A stretch of 37,797 nucleotides of DNA from an uncultured Piscinibacter sp. (GCF_937952055.1 NZ_CALFYO010000007.1:1-37797), one strand, 5' to 3'. Shown: positions 18,094-27,176, counted from the first letter of the stretch. Notes: generated by a model from the letters alone, not told the origin. Translations and numbers: made by a program.

Positions 18094-18578
18094 GCGAACC
18101 GACCCGCGCGATCTTCGATTCGCGCAGCGACTTCCAGAACGCCGTGCGAGGCGCCTTCGCCGAGGCGGCGCTGGTCGGCTGCCGGGACATTTGGCTGATC
18201 GATGACGACTTCGCCGACTGGCCGATCGGCGAGCGAGCCGTCATCGACGACCTGACCCACTGGGTGGCTGCGCACCGCAGTCTGACTGTCATTGCCCGCA
18301 GTTTCGACGAGATCACCCGTCGTCACTCCCGCTGGGTGACATGGCGTCGTCAGTTCTCGCATGTGGTGCATTGCCGCACCAACAATGAACTGGAAGCCGG
18401 ACAGATGCCCAGCATCCTTCTGGCGCCTGGCCTTCTTTCGGTGCGGCTGCACGATCACGTCAGCTATCGCGGCGTGGCCTCGCGGGAGGCGGCCGATGCG
18501 GTGCAGTGGCGGGAATTGATTGATGCGGTTTTGCAACGCTCGCAGGAGGCCTTTCCCGCGACGACTTTGGGGCTCTAG
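18090..18578 (+). CDS. Conserved-looking protein of unknown function, coupled to roxA
   Basis: A 162-residue soluble protein I do not recognise with confidence. It begins MSEPTRAIFDSRSDFQNAVR, has an acidic segment LIDDDFADWPIGERA, and a basic/aromatic box RRHSRWVTWRRQFSH about two thirds along. No signal peptide or membrane helix is seen. The pattern of alternating strands and helices suggests a small alpha/beta domain; a phospholipase-D-like or nuclease-like relation is only a guess. The start ATG overlaps the roxA TGA, so translation is coupled; a longer in-frame start at 18042 lies inside roxA and is unlikely. The stop codon is part of a CTAG-containing repeat before the next promoter. 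Confidence 0.72.
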   Translation: MSEPTRAIFDSRSDFQNAVRGAFAEAALVGCRDIWLIDDDFADWPIGERAVIDDLTHWVAAHRSLTVIARSFDEITRRHSRWVTWRRQFSHVVHCRTNNELEAGQMPSILLAPGLLSVRLHDHVSYRGVASREAADAVQWRELIDAVLQRSQEAFPATTLGL

Positions 18579-18593
18579 GGGACTTCCCTAGGG
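18575..18593. promoter_or_regulatory. Operator-like CTAG repeat element in the -35 region of the Ala-rich lipoprotein gene
   Basis: CTAGGG GACTT CCCTAG is a perfect 6-bp inverted repeat (18575-18591); within it CCCTAGGG (18586-18593) is a second palindrome, so CTAGGG also repeats directly 13 bp apart. It covers the place where a -35 box should be for the TATAAT at 18599, and the stop codon of the upstream gene (18576-18578). This suggests a regulator binding site, not a sigma-70 -35. Confidence 0.5.
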
Positions 18594-18598
18594 CTGGC

Positions 18599-18604
18599 TA
18601 TAAT
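18599..18604 (+). promoter_or_regulatory. Consensus -10 (TATAAT) for the Ala-rich lipoprotein gene
   Basis: A perfect TATAAT, rare in this GC-rich window. It predicts a 5' leader of roughly 110 nt before the ATG at 18725. No -35 hexamer is recognisable at 16-18 bp; instead the CTAG repeat occupies that position. Confidence 0.6.
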
Positions 18605-18724
18605 CATAGGCTGGCCAGAAGGAGACGTTCGAGCTCTGCGGGCCTTTTGGATGGGCCTCTGCCGAATCGGAGGGATCCCACGATTACCGGTGATTGTTCG
18701 ACTCTTTGATTTGAGGACACAAGT

Positions 18725-18979
18725 ATGAAGAAGACCGTTCTGCTGGCTTCCCTGGTTGCTGCCGTCGCTCTTGCCGCCTGCGGCAAGAAGGAAGAGGCTC
18801 CCGCTCCTGCCGCGCCCGCTGCTGTGACCGCTCCGGTCGCCGCCGCTGCTGACGCGGCTTCGGCCGCCGTGGCTGGCGCCGCTTCGGAGGCCGCCGCCGC
18901 CGTTGCCGGTGCCGCTTCGGAAGCCGCCGCCGCGGTGAGCGAGGCTGCTTCGGCCGCTGCTGACGCCGTCAAGAAGTAA
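18725..18979 (+). CDS. Small Ala-rich lipoprotein built of 11-residue repeats
   Basis: An 84-residue precursor. MKKTVLLASLVAAVALAAC is a lipoprotein signal with lipobox LAAC, so the mature protein starts at Cys19 and has 66 residues. After a charged KKEE and a Pro/Ala linker, three consecutive 11-residue units follow (AAVAGAASEAA twice, then AAVSEAASAAA), ending DAVKK. Such units form long helices with a small Ala-lined face. The size, lipid anchor, Ala-rich helix and C-terminal Lys recall Braun's lipoprotein Lpp, but this is analogy, not homology. GAGGA at 18713-18717 is the ribosome binding site. It has its own promoter and terminator and so is a one-gene unit, probably strongly expressed. 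No function is known to me. Confidence 0.85.
   Translation: MKKTVLLASLVAAVALAACGKKEEAPAPAAPAAVTAPVAAAADAASAAVAGAASEAAAAVAGAASEAAAAVSEAASAAADAVKK
18863..18961 (+). repeat. Three 33-bp tandem units encoding 11-residue repeats
   Basis: Units at 18863-18895, 18896-18928 and 18929-18961. The first two encode the identical peptide AAVAGAASEAA with a few synonymous differences, and the third has diverged, so the gene probably grew by in-frame duplication and could vary in copy number between strains. Confidence 0.75.
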
Positions 18980-19003
18980 TCGGTTTCGTACCGAATCGCT
19001 TCC

Positions 19004-19034
19004 AGGGCCGCCGTGAGGCGGCCTTGTGTATTTT
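19004..19034 (+). terminator. Intrinsic terminator of the Ala-rich lipoprotein gene
   Basis: AGGGCCGCC and GGCGGCCTT pair into a 9-bp stem (one G-T pair) with the loop GTGA, followed by GTGTATTTT. This is the most canonical rho-independent terminator in the window, 25 bp after the stop. Confidence 0.8.
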
Positions 19035-19045
19035 CGGGCCCACGA

Positions 19046-19822
19046 TCAGCGGATCGTCAGCCAGTCGAAGCCGCTGCGGGGGTCCGCCACGACGATGTCG
19101 TCGGGTTCGGCGCCGCAGGCCGCGGCCAGGGCCCTGCGCGCGAGTTCCGGGCGGTTGTTCTGCTCGCTCAGGTGTGCGGCCACCAGATGCTTCAGGCCGC
19201 CGTGCAGGCACTGGCCGAGGACACGCGCTGCCGTGTCGTTCGACAGATGGCCGAGGCGGCCGCCGATGCGGGACTTCAGCGAAGGCGGGTAGCGCGACTC
19301 GGCGAGCATCTGTGCATCGTGGTTGCACTCGAGCAGCAGCCCATCGCAGTGGCGCAGGTGCTCGATGAGGTGCGGGGTGATCGATCCGGCATCGGTCAGC
19401 ACGCCCAGGTGGGCCGCGCCGTCGCTGCAGCGAAGTTGCAGGGGCTCCGCGGCGTCGTGGGGCACGGTGTAGGGACTCAGTTGCAGGCTGCCGAGGGCGA
19501 TCGTCTCGCCATCGCGGGCGAAGTTCAGCAGGCCGTCGAGGTCGGGGGCACCGATGGCCCGCCAGGTGCCGCGGCTCATCCACAGCGGGATGGCGTGGCG
19601 TCTCGCCAGCGCGAGCGCGCAGCCGACATGGTCGCCGTGTTCGTGCGTGACGAAGATGGCGTCGAGCTGGTCGGGTTGCAGCCCGACTCGGGCCAGCCGG
19701 GCCTCGAACTCGCGCAGCGAGAAACCGCAGTCGATCGCCACGCGATGGAGCTGGCCGCCGTCGCGTGCCTCGACGACGGTGGCATTGCCGCCGCTGCCGC
19801 TGCCGAGGCTGCAAAAGCGCAT
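19046..19822 (-). CDS. Metallo-beta-lactamase-fold hydrolase, YycJ/WalJ-like
   Basis: A 258-residue protein starting MRFCSLGSGSGGNATVVE, the usual entry of YycJ-type MBL-fold enzymes. The metal-binding motif THEHGDHVG gives His60, His62, Asp64 and His65; later ligands lie in VLTDAG and the C-terminal AAHLSEQNN. YycJ-type proteins are thought to be nucleases or phosphodiesterases, but the substrate is not established. No signal peptide, so cytoplasmic. It starts 14 bp after the bamC stop, on the same strand, and is the last gene of the dapA-bamC group, converging with the Ala-rich lipoprotein gene whose terminator lies between them. Confidence 0.85.
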   Translation of the reverse strand: MRFCSLGSGSGGNATVVEARDGGQLHRVAIDCGFSLREFEARLARVGLQPDQLDAIFVTHEHGDHVGCALALARRHAIPLWMSRGTWRAIGAPDLDGLLNFARDGETIALGSLQLSPYTVPHDAAEPLQLRCSDGAAHLGVLTDAGSITPHLIEHLRHCDGLLLECNHDAQMLAESRYPPSLKSRIGGRLGHLSNDTAARVLGQCLHGGLKHLVAAHLSEQNNRPELARRALAAACGAEPDDIVVADPRSGFDWLTIR

Positions 19823-19836
19823 CGGCGCGGCGTGCG

Positions 19837-20964
19837 CTACTTCAGTTCGTCGAGCAGCAGCGCGACGATGCGCTGGCCCGTCTCGCCCGGCTCGGGGGCG
19901 CCCTGGGCGTTCTGCACCGACACGTTGGCACGCTCGCCGTCGGCCTTGACCAGGATGCGGTAGCGCGCGAGGCTGCTGGCGGCCTCGTCCCTGCCGAACA
20001 GCTTGGCGAAGAAGCCCGGTTCGGTCTTGCCGACGTCCTTCGGGTCGATGTAGCGCACGAAGTACAGGCCCTGGGCGCGGTCCCGGTCCTCGACGGTGAA
20101 ACCGCGCCGATCGAGGGCGAGGCCGACCCGGCGCCAGGCACGCTCGAAGCTGTCGTCGACCTGCAGCGTCGCGCCGGGCTGGTTGGGCACGATGCGGGCG
20201 CGTGCCGGCGGCACGGGAGCGCTGGCCACCGCCGTCTTGGCGGTCTCCTCCGACACCCCCAGCCGCGCCATCAGCCGCGCGAGGAAGGTTGCCTCGAGCT
20301 GCGGATCGGCCGGCCGCGGCTGCCACACGGTCGATTCCTTCTGTGCACTGGTGTAGACCTCTTCCGCGCCGCGGTGGCTGATGTAGACCTCGCTGCCGGC
20401 CGGCGTGCGCTCGACGCGGGTGCGGAACTTGTCGCGCTCGCCGGTCGAGTAGAGCGAATCGAACACGCGGCCGATGGTGCTGCGCACGACGTCCTGCGGC
20501 AGCTTGGCGCGGTTCTCGTTCCACTCGGTCTCCATGATGCCGGTCGCAGCCTGGTCGATCGCCAGCGTGAAGCCGTTGTCCTTCCAGAACGCCTGCAGGC
20601 GCGGCCAGAGCTGCTCGGGCGTCAGCGAGGTGACCAGCCAGCGCTGGCTGCCCTGGCGCTCGATGCGCACGTCGCCGATCTGGCTGGGTGCCACGGTGGT
20701 CGCGCTCTGCACGGTGGCGGGCGCCGAGGCTGCGGACTGGATCGCGGCCGCGCTGACCGCGCCGCCGGCGGGAAGGTAGCGAGAGTCGCGTGCGAGCTGG
20801 GTGAGATCCGGAGGTACCTCGAGGCCGGGAGTGCGGTTGCCGGCGGTGCGGTAGTCGATCTTGTCGCCGGCGACGAAATTTTCGATCGTCGAGCAGCCGA
20901 CGAGCGCGAGGCCCAGGGCGAGCACGGCGCCGCGCAGCGGCAGATGGGCAGAAAGACGGGTCAC
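19837..20964 (-). CDS. bamC: Outer membrane protein assembly factor BamC
   Basis: A 375-residue lipoprotein of the BAM complex, which folds beta-barrel proteins into the outer membrane. A signal sequence ends in the lipobox LVGC (Cys about 23), followed by the conserved unstructured BamC segment IDYRTAGNRTPGLEVPPDL that contacts BamD. Two helix-grip domains follow (around WLVTSLTPEQLWPRLQAFW, and the C-terminal part starting LQVDDSFERAWRRVGLALD). The start is GTG 20964 with GGAG 9 nt upstream. dapA lies 80 bp upstream on the same strand, the same dapA-bamC (dapX/nlpB) order as in E. coli, which strongly supports the call. Confidence 0.93.
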   Translation of the reverse strand: MTRLSAHLPLRGAVLALGLALVGCSTIENFVAGDKIDYRTAGNRTPGLEVPPDLTQLARDSRYLPAGGAVSAAAIQSAASAPATVQSATTVAPSQIGDVRIERQGSQRWLVTSLTPEQLWPRLQAFWKDNGFTLAIDQAATGIMETEWNENRAKLPQDVVRSTIGRVFDSLYSTGERDKFRTRVERTPAGSEVYISHRGAEEVYTSAQKESTVWQPRPADPQLEATFLARLMARLGVSEETAKTAVASAPVPPARARIVPNQPGATLQVDDSFERAWRRVGLALDRRGFTVEDRDRAQGLYFVRYIDPKDVGKTEPGFFAKLFGRDEAASSLARYRILVKADGERANVSVQNAQGAPEPGETGQRIVALLLDELK

Positions 20965-21044
20965 GAGAGAGATCTCCGAGAGGGCCGCGGGCAGGAATGC
21001 CCGTGTGGCACCGGTGGTCAGGGATGGGCGCGGCGGCCGGCCGC

Positions 21045-21926
21045 TCACAGCAGCGCGGCGTCGCGCAGCGCCTGCTCGACCTGCTTCTCGCCGGCCGGCG
21101 TCAGCGGCGTGATCGGCAAGCGCAAGCCGTCGCCGATCAGGCCCAGGCGCTTCATCGCCCACTTGGTCGGCGCCGGGCTGGATTCGCAAAACAAGGCTTT
21201 GTGCAGCGCCAGCAGGCGCATCTGAATCGTGGTGGCCTCGCGCACGCGGCCCTCGACTGCAGCGACGCACAGCTCGTGCATCAGCTTCGGGGCGACATTG
21301 GCCGTCACGCTGACGTTGCCCTGCCCGCCGAGCAGCATCAGGGCGATCGCGGTGCCGTCGTCGCCGGAGTAGATGGCGAAGCTCTTCGGCGCCTGCTTGA
21401 TCAGCCACTGCGCGCGCTCGATGTTGCCTGTGGCTTCCTTTACGCCGATCACGCCGGGCAGTGCGGCGCAGCGCAGCGCCGTCTCCGGCTGCATGTCTGC
21501 CACGGTGCGGCCGGGCACGTTGTACAGCACCATCGGGATGTCGACCGCCTCGGCGATCGCCTTGTAGTGCTGGTAGATGCCTTCCTGCGAGGGCTTGTTG
21601 TAGTACGGCACGACCGACAGCGTGCAGTCGGCGCCGACCTGCTTGGCGAAGCGCGACAGCTCGATCGCCTCGCGCGTGGAATTGCCGCCGGTGCCCGCCA
21701 TGATCGGCACGCGGCCCTTGGCGTGCTGCACCGACACACGGATGATCTCGCAATGCTCCTCGACGGTGACCGTGGGCGATTCACCGGTGGTGCCGACCAC
21801 GCCGATGCAGTCGGTGCCTTGCTCGATGTGCCAGTCGATCAGCCGGCGCAAGCCGTCGTAGTCGACGCTGCCGTCATCGTGCATCGGGGTGACGAGCGCG
21901 ACGATGCTGCCAACAATGGGTTCCAT
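21045..21926 (-). CDS. dapA: 4-hydroxy-tetrahydrodipicolinate synthase
   Basis: A 293-residue (beta/alpha)8 aldolase that condenses pyruvate with aspartate semialdehyde, the first committed step to lysine and meso-diaminopimelate. Key elements: GTTGESPTV, VPYYNKPSQEG with the catalytic Tyr, VLYNVPGRT, and the Schiff-base Lys (about residue 161) in VIGVKEATGN; SGDDGTA follows. Length is typical. AGAGGA precedes the ATG by 6 nt, and TAAAAT at 21949-21954 is a good -10, so it likely has a promoter of its own even though the methyltransferase gene lies only 54 bp upstream. Confidence 0.98.
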   Translation of the reverse strand: MEPIVGSIVALVTPMHDDGSVDYDGLRRLIDWHIEQGTDCIGVVGTTGESPTVTVEEHCEIIRVSVQHAKGRVPIMAGTGGNSTREAIELSRFAKQVGADCTLSVVPYYNKPSQEGIYQHYKAIAEAVDIPMVLYNVPGRTVADMQPETALRCAALPGVIGVKEATGNIERAQWLIKQAPKSFAIYSGDDGTAIALMLLGGQGNVSVTANVAPKLMHELCVAAVEGRVREATTIQMRLLALHKALFCESSPAPTKWAMKRLGLIGDGLRLPITPLTPAGEKQVEQALRDAALL

Positions 21927-21948
21927 GGGGCGTCCTCTGAATCGCAGG

Positions 21949-21954
21949 ATTTTA
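21949..21954 (-). promoter_or_regulatory. -10 element of dapA
   Basis: TAAAAT on the reverse strand, predicting a leader of about 16 nt that contains the AGAGGA ribosome binding site at 21933-21938. The -35 region is GC-rich with no clear hexamer. Confidence 0.45.
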
Positions 21955-21980
21955 GCCGGGACGGGCGCCTCGCCCCGGCG

Positions 21981-22526
21981 CTACAGCGGGTAGCGCGGCG
22001 CAACGGCGGATGACGGCGCCTCGCGCACGGCGGCGAGTCGCTGCACGTAGCGCTCGGGGCCGGTCAGGAAGCCGTCCTCGTAGGCGATCACGCGCAGGCC
22101 CGGCGCGCAGCGCAGCAGTTCGCCCGGCTCGAGCAGAAAGGCCGGGTTGGAGGGTTTGCCGACGGTCTGGTTGCCGATCGCGAAAGTTTCGTAGAGCAGC
22201 ACGCCGCCAGGCCCGACGCTGTCGACGATCGTCGGCAGCAGCGGCCTCGAGAGGTAGTTCGTCACCACCACCGCGTCGAAGCGCCTGCCGGGCCAGGGCC
22301 AGGGGCTGCCCTCGATGTCGGCGACGAGCAGCTCGCCGAGCTCGCCCAGCGGTGCCAGCGCGACGGCGTCGCGGTCCACGCCGGTGACGCGGCAGCCACG
22401 TTGCGCGAACCAGCGCAGGTGCCGGCCCGACCCGCAGGCGACGTCGAGCACGGTTGCGCCCGGCGGCACCAACGCCGACCAGCGCTGTATCCAGGGCGAG
22501 GGCGCGAGCGAGGGGTGAGCCTGCAT
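21981..22526 (-). CDS. Class I SAM-dependent methyltransferase
   Basis: A 181-residue Rossmann-fold methyltransferase. Motif I is VLDVACGSGRHLRWFAQRG, motif II ends in VTGVDRD, and motif IV is DAVVVTNYLSRPLLP; it lacks a large substrate domain. Similar to TehB-like and other small methyltransferases; the substrate is unknown. I chose ATG 22526, whose A overlaps the last base of the TGA of the 40-residue gene; TTG 22535 is an alternative. The tight coupling with the small membrane protein and the transporter upstream suggests a shared task, for example modifying or resisting a transported small molecule (inference). Confidence 0.85.
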   Translation of the reverse strand: MQAHPSLAPSPWIQRWSALVPPGATVLDVACGSGRHLRWFAQRGCRVTGVDRDAVALAPLGELGELLVADIEGSPWPWPGRRFDAVVVTNYLSRPLLPTIVDSVGPGGVLLYETFAIGNQTVGKPSNPAFLLEPGELLRCAPGLRVIAYEDGFLTGPERYVQRLAAVREAPSSAVAPRYPL

Positions 22527-22648
22527 CAGAAGCAAGCCCAGAGCTGGTTGGCCAGCGTCATCATCAGATCGGGCCTCAGGTAGGTGGCGAAGACGAGCAG
22601 CAGCACCAGGCCGACCGCCGTCCAGGCCAGCGGGCGGCGCAGCTTCAT
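22526..22648 (-). CDS. 40-residue single-pass membrane protein between MFS and methyltransferase genes
   Basis: A small ORF starting MKLRRPLAWTAVGLVLLLVF and ending NQLWACF. A basic N terminus precedes one hydrophobic helix (about residues 8-23), so it should insert with the N terminus inside; the end carries a Trp-Ala-Cys-Phe tail. Its ATG overlaps the MFS stop (ATGA) and its TGA overlaps the methyltransferase ATG (TGATG), a double coupling that would be unlikely if it were not translated. GGGCGTGGTGGTGGC before the start lacks a strong ribosome binding site, so it probably depends on the upstream gene. Function unknown; a transporter accessory peptide is possible. Confidence 0.68.
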   Translation of the reverse strand: MKLRRPLAWTAVGLVLLLVFATYLRPDLMMTLANQLWACF

Positions 22649-23871
22649 GCCACCACCACGCCCGGCGTCAGCGGCCGCTCGATGGCGCGCTCGCGCACCG
22701 GCAGATTGGCCAGCGCGGCGAACACGCCCAGCGCCACCGCGATCCACCAGACGGCGTCGTAGTTGCCGGTGGCGTCGTACAGCCTGCCGCCCAGCCAGAC
22801 ACCGAGGAAGCTGCCGATCTGGTGGCTGAGGAAGACGAAGCCGCCGAGCATGGACAGGTACTGCACGCCGAAGATCTGCGCGATCACTGCATTGGTCGGC
22901 GGCACGGTGGACAGCCAGAGCACGCCCATCACCGCCGAGAACACGTAGACGCTCCAGGGCGTCAGCGGCACGCCGAGGAAGACGACGATGGCAATCGAGC
23001 GCAGCAGGTAGATCGAGGACAGGATGTACTTCTTCGGCAGGCGCTGGCCGAGCACGCCCGCGCCGTAGGTGCCGATGACGTTGAACAGGCCGATCAGCGC
23101 CAGGGCGGTGGTTGCCACGTTGGGCGTCAGGCCGTGGTCTTTCAGATAGCTCGGCATGTGCACGCCGATGAACACCACCTGGAAGCCACAGACGAAGTAG
23201 CCGGCCATCAGCCAGCGGAAGCTGGGGTAGGCGAAGGCCTCGCGCAGCGCGGCGCCGACGCTTTGCTGGAACGCGCCGTGGGCGGTGCGCTGCTCCGGCT
23301 CCCTCAGGCCCCAGGCCAGCGGCACGATCGCCAGGGCCAGGCAGCCGAGGATGAACAGCGCCGACTGCCAGCCGAAGCCGCCGATCAGCCAGTTCTCCAC
23401 CGGCACCATGAGGAACTGACCGAACGAGCCGGCGGCGGCCGCCACGCCCATCGCCCAGCTGCGCCTGTCCGGCGCGACGTTGCGGCCGATGACGCCGTAG
23501 ACCACTGCGTAGGTGGTGCCCGACTGCGCCATGCCCAGCAGCAGACCGGCGCTGCCGGTGAAGGCCAGTCCCGAGGTCGACACCGCCATCAGCACCAGGC
23601 CGAGCGCGTAGAGCAGGCTGCCGACGACCAGCACGCGGAACGCGCCGAAGCGGTCGGCCAGCGCGCCGGCGAAGGGGCCGGCCAGGCCCCAGGCGAGATT
23701 CTGCACCGCCAGCGCGAATGCGAAAGTCTCGCGCGTCCAGCCGCGCTCCATGGTGATCGGCTGCAGCCACAGGCCGAAGCCGTGGCGGATGCCCATGGAC
23801 AACGTGACGATGGCGGCGCCGCACAGCAGCACCTGGGTCATGGAGAGGCGGGCGGGCGTGGCGGACGTCAT
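22645..23871 (-). CDS. MFS transporter (oxalate/formate antiporter-like or NNP-like MCT group)
   Basis: A 408-residue permease with twelve predicted helices. The N-terminal half has IRHGFGLWLQPITMERGW and the loop motif GALADRFGAFRVLVVG between helices 2 and 3, typical of the major facilitator superfamily. LREPEQRTA marks the central loop, and helix 7 begins around RWLMAGYFVCGFQVVFIGVHMP, resembling the monocarboxylate-type MFS subfamily. Start ATG 23871. It heads the reverse-strand run MFS, 40-residue protein, methyltransferase. It is divergent from parE across 72 bp. The substrate is not deducible. Confidence 0.87.
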   Translation of the reverse strand: MTSATPARLSMTQVLLCGAAIVTLSMGIRHGFGLWLQPITMERGWTRETFAFALAVQNLAWGLAGPFAGALADRFGAFRVLVVGSLLYALGLVLMAVSTSGLAFTGSAGLLLGMAQSGTTYAVVYGVIGRNVAPDRRSWAMGVAAAAGSFGQFLMVPVENWLIGGFGWQSALFILGCLALAIVPLAWGLREPEQRTAHGAFQQSVGAALREAFAYPSFRWLMAGYFVCGFQVVFIGVHMPSYLKDHGLTPNVATTALALIGLFNVIGTYGAGVLGQRLPKKYILSSIYLLRSIAIVVFLGVPLTPWSVYVFSAVMGVLWLSTVPPTNAVIAQIFGVQYLSMLGGFVFLSHQIGSFLGVWLGGRLYDATGNYDAVWWIAVALGVFAALANLPVRERAIERPLTPGVVVA

Positions 23872-23929
23872 GCGCGAATTGTCGCCGGATCGCAGCGAAC
23901 GCGCTGGAAGGCGGCCCGGCCCCGCCACC

Positions 23930-23935
23930 TAGAAT
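23930..23935 (+). promoter_or_regulatory. -10 element of parE, nearly leaderless
   Basis: TAGAAT ends exactly 8 nt before the parE ATG, the same arrangement as at alaS. The gap CCGCCGCC holds no ribosome binding site. Confidence 0.45.
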
Positions 23936-23943
23936 CCGCCGCC

Positions 23944-25923
<1,980 letters not shown>

Positions 25924-25933
25924 AAGGGCCAGC

Positions 25934-26449
25934 GTGAATCTGCGTCTGCGGCCGACGATGCTCTCCGACCTCGACTTCGTCATCTCGGTCGAGCGGGACG
26001 CCGCGAACCTGCCCTTCATCACGCCCTGGGAACGCACCCAGCACGAAGGCGCCGTCCGATTCCCCGACTTTCGACACTTCATCGTCGAGGCGGGGCCGGA
26101 CTACGCCTCGTCCGGCTTCGTCATCCTGCAGGGCTGCCGCAATCCGCACCGCTCGGTGGAGCTCAAGCGCATCGTGCTGCAGACGAAGGGGCAGGGCCTG
26201 GGCCGCGCCTGCGTGCGGCTGCTCGCGCTGATGGCCTTTCGCGATCTCGGCGCGCACCGTTTCTGGCTGGACGTGAAGGCGAGGAATGTGCGCGCGCAGG
26301 CGCTCTACCGCAGCGAAGGCTTCGTCGAGGAAGGTCGCCTGCGCGAGAGCGTGCGCACGCCGGACGGCTACGACTCGCTGATCGTGATGTCGCTGCTCGA
26401 GCACGAGCATGCGGCCTTGCTGCGGTCCCGGGAGCAGGGGGTCGCGTGA
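25934..26449 (+). CDS. GNAT-family N-acetyltransferase
   Basis: A 171-residue GNAT protein of the RimJ/RimL-like shape. Acetyl-CoA binding is indicated by LQTKGQGLGRACVRLL (pyrophosphate loop) and the C-terminal NVRAQALYRSEGFVEEG signature. It starts MNLRLRPTMLSDLDFVISVE. Substrate unknown; relatives acetylate protein N termini, polyamines or antibiotics. The start is GTG 25934 after AAAGGG, 10 bp after parE, and the stop overlaps the GTG of the next gene. Confidence 0.87.
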   Translation: MNLRLRPTMLSDLDFVISVERDAANLPFITPWERTQHEGAVRFPDFRHFIVEAGPDYASSGFVILQGCRNPHRSVELKRIVLQTKGQGLGRACVRLLALMAFRDLGAHRFWLDVKARNVRAQALYRSEGFVEEGRLRESVRTPDGYDSLIVMSLLEHEHAALLRSREQGVA

Positions 26450-27141
26450 AGACGCTGCTGGCGGGCCTCGTGTGGGCCGCCGGCGCGGTGGGAGCGGCGC
26501 GTGCCGAACTCTGGGCCTTCGTCGACGGCAGGGGCATCGCCCACGTGGCCCCGGTGCAGGTCGATTCACGCTACCGGCGTGTGCTCGGTGATGCGCCGGG
26601 CGGCAGCGGCGCCGAGCAGGTCCCGGGCAAGACCGACCGCACCGACGGCCTGCTGCTGTGGCTGGAGATCGCGCCCGAGGTGAAGGCGCTCGCACCACTG
26701 CTGCGCGAGGCCGCCGCCGCGCATGGCGTCGACGAGGAACTGCTCAAGGCGGTCATCGCCGTGGAATCGGGCTTCGACAGCAAGGCGGTGTCGCCGCGCG
26801 GCGCGCTCGGGCTGATGCAGATCATGCCGGTCACGGCGGATCGTTATGCGACCCCGGCCGAACGTCGGACGCCGGCTGCCACGCGCCTGCTCAACCCGCG
26901 CGTGAACGTGCACACCGGCGCGCGCATTCTCGCCGACCTGTTGCGCCGCCACGCAGGCATCGACGTGGCCCTGGCGGCCTGGAATGCCGGCGAGCGCACG
27001 GTACGACGTCACGGCGGCAAGATGCCGCCGATCGGCGAGACTCGGGCGCATGTGCAGCTGGTGCTGGAGCTGTACTGGGCGCTGCTGCAGGATCGCCAGT
27101 CGCGCCGGGCCATCGGCATGCAGCTGCAGCCGGCGCGCTGA
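26446..27141 (+). CDS. Lytic transglycosylase, SLT domain
   Basis: A 231-residue exported peptidoglycan lytic transglycosylase. A short signal peptide (MKTLLAGLVWAAGAVGAARA) and a DUF4124-like segment (LWAFVDGRGIAHV) precede the SLT/lysozyme-like domain: AVIAVESGFDSKAVSPRGAL with catalytic Glu107, then GLMQIMPVTADRY, NVHTGARILADLLRR and ALAAWNAGERTVRRHGG. It cleaves the glycan strand with formation of 1,6-anhydromuramic acid. The start is GTG 26446, overlapping the acetyltransferase stop. It is 35 bp before the acyl-CoA ligase gene. Confidence 0.9.
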   Translation: MKTLLAGLVWAAGAVGAARAELWAFVDGRGIAHVAPVQVDSRYRRVLGDAPGGSGAEQVPGKTDRTDGLLLWLEIAPEVKALAPLLREAAAAHGVDEELLKAVIAVESGFDSKAVSPRGALGLMQIMPVTADRYATPAERRTPAATRLLNPRVNVHTGARILADLLRRHAGIDVALAAWNAGERTVRRHGGKMPPIGETRAHVQLVLELYWALLQDRQSRRAIGMQLQPAR

Positions 27142-27176
27142 GCAGGACCAGGACAACGACGACAAGGAGACCGCTG

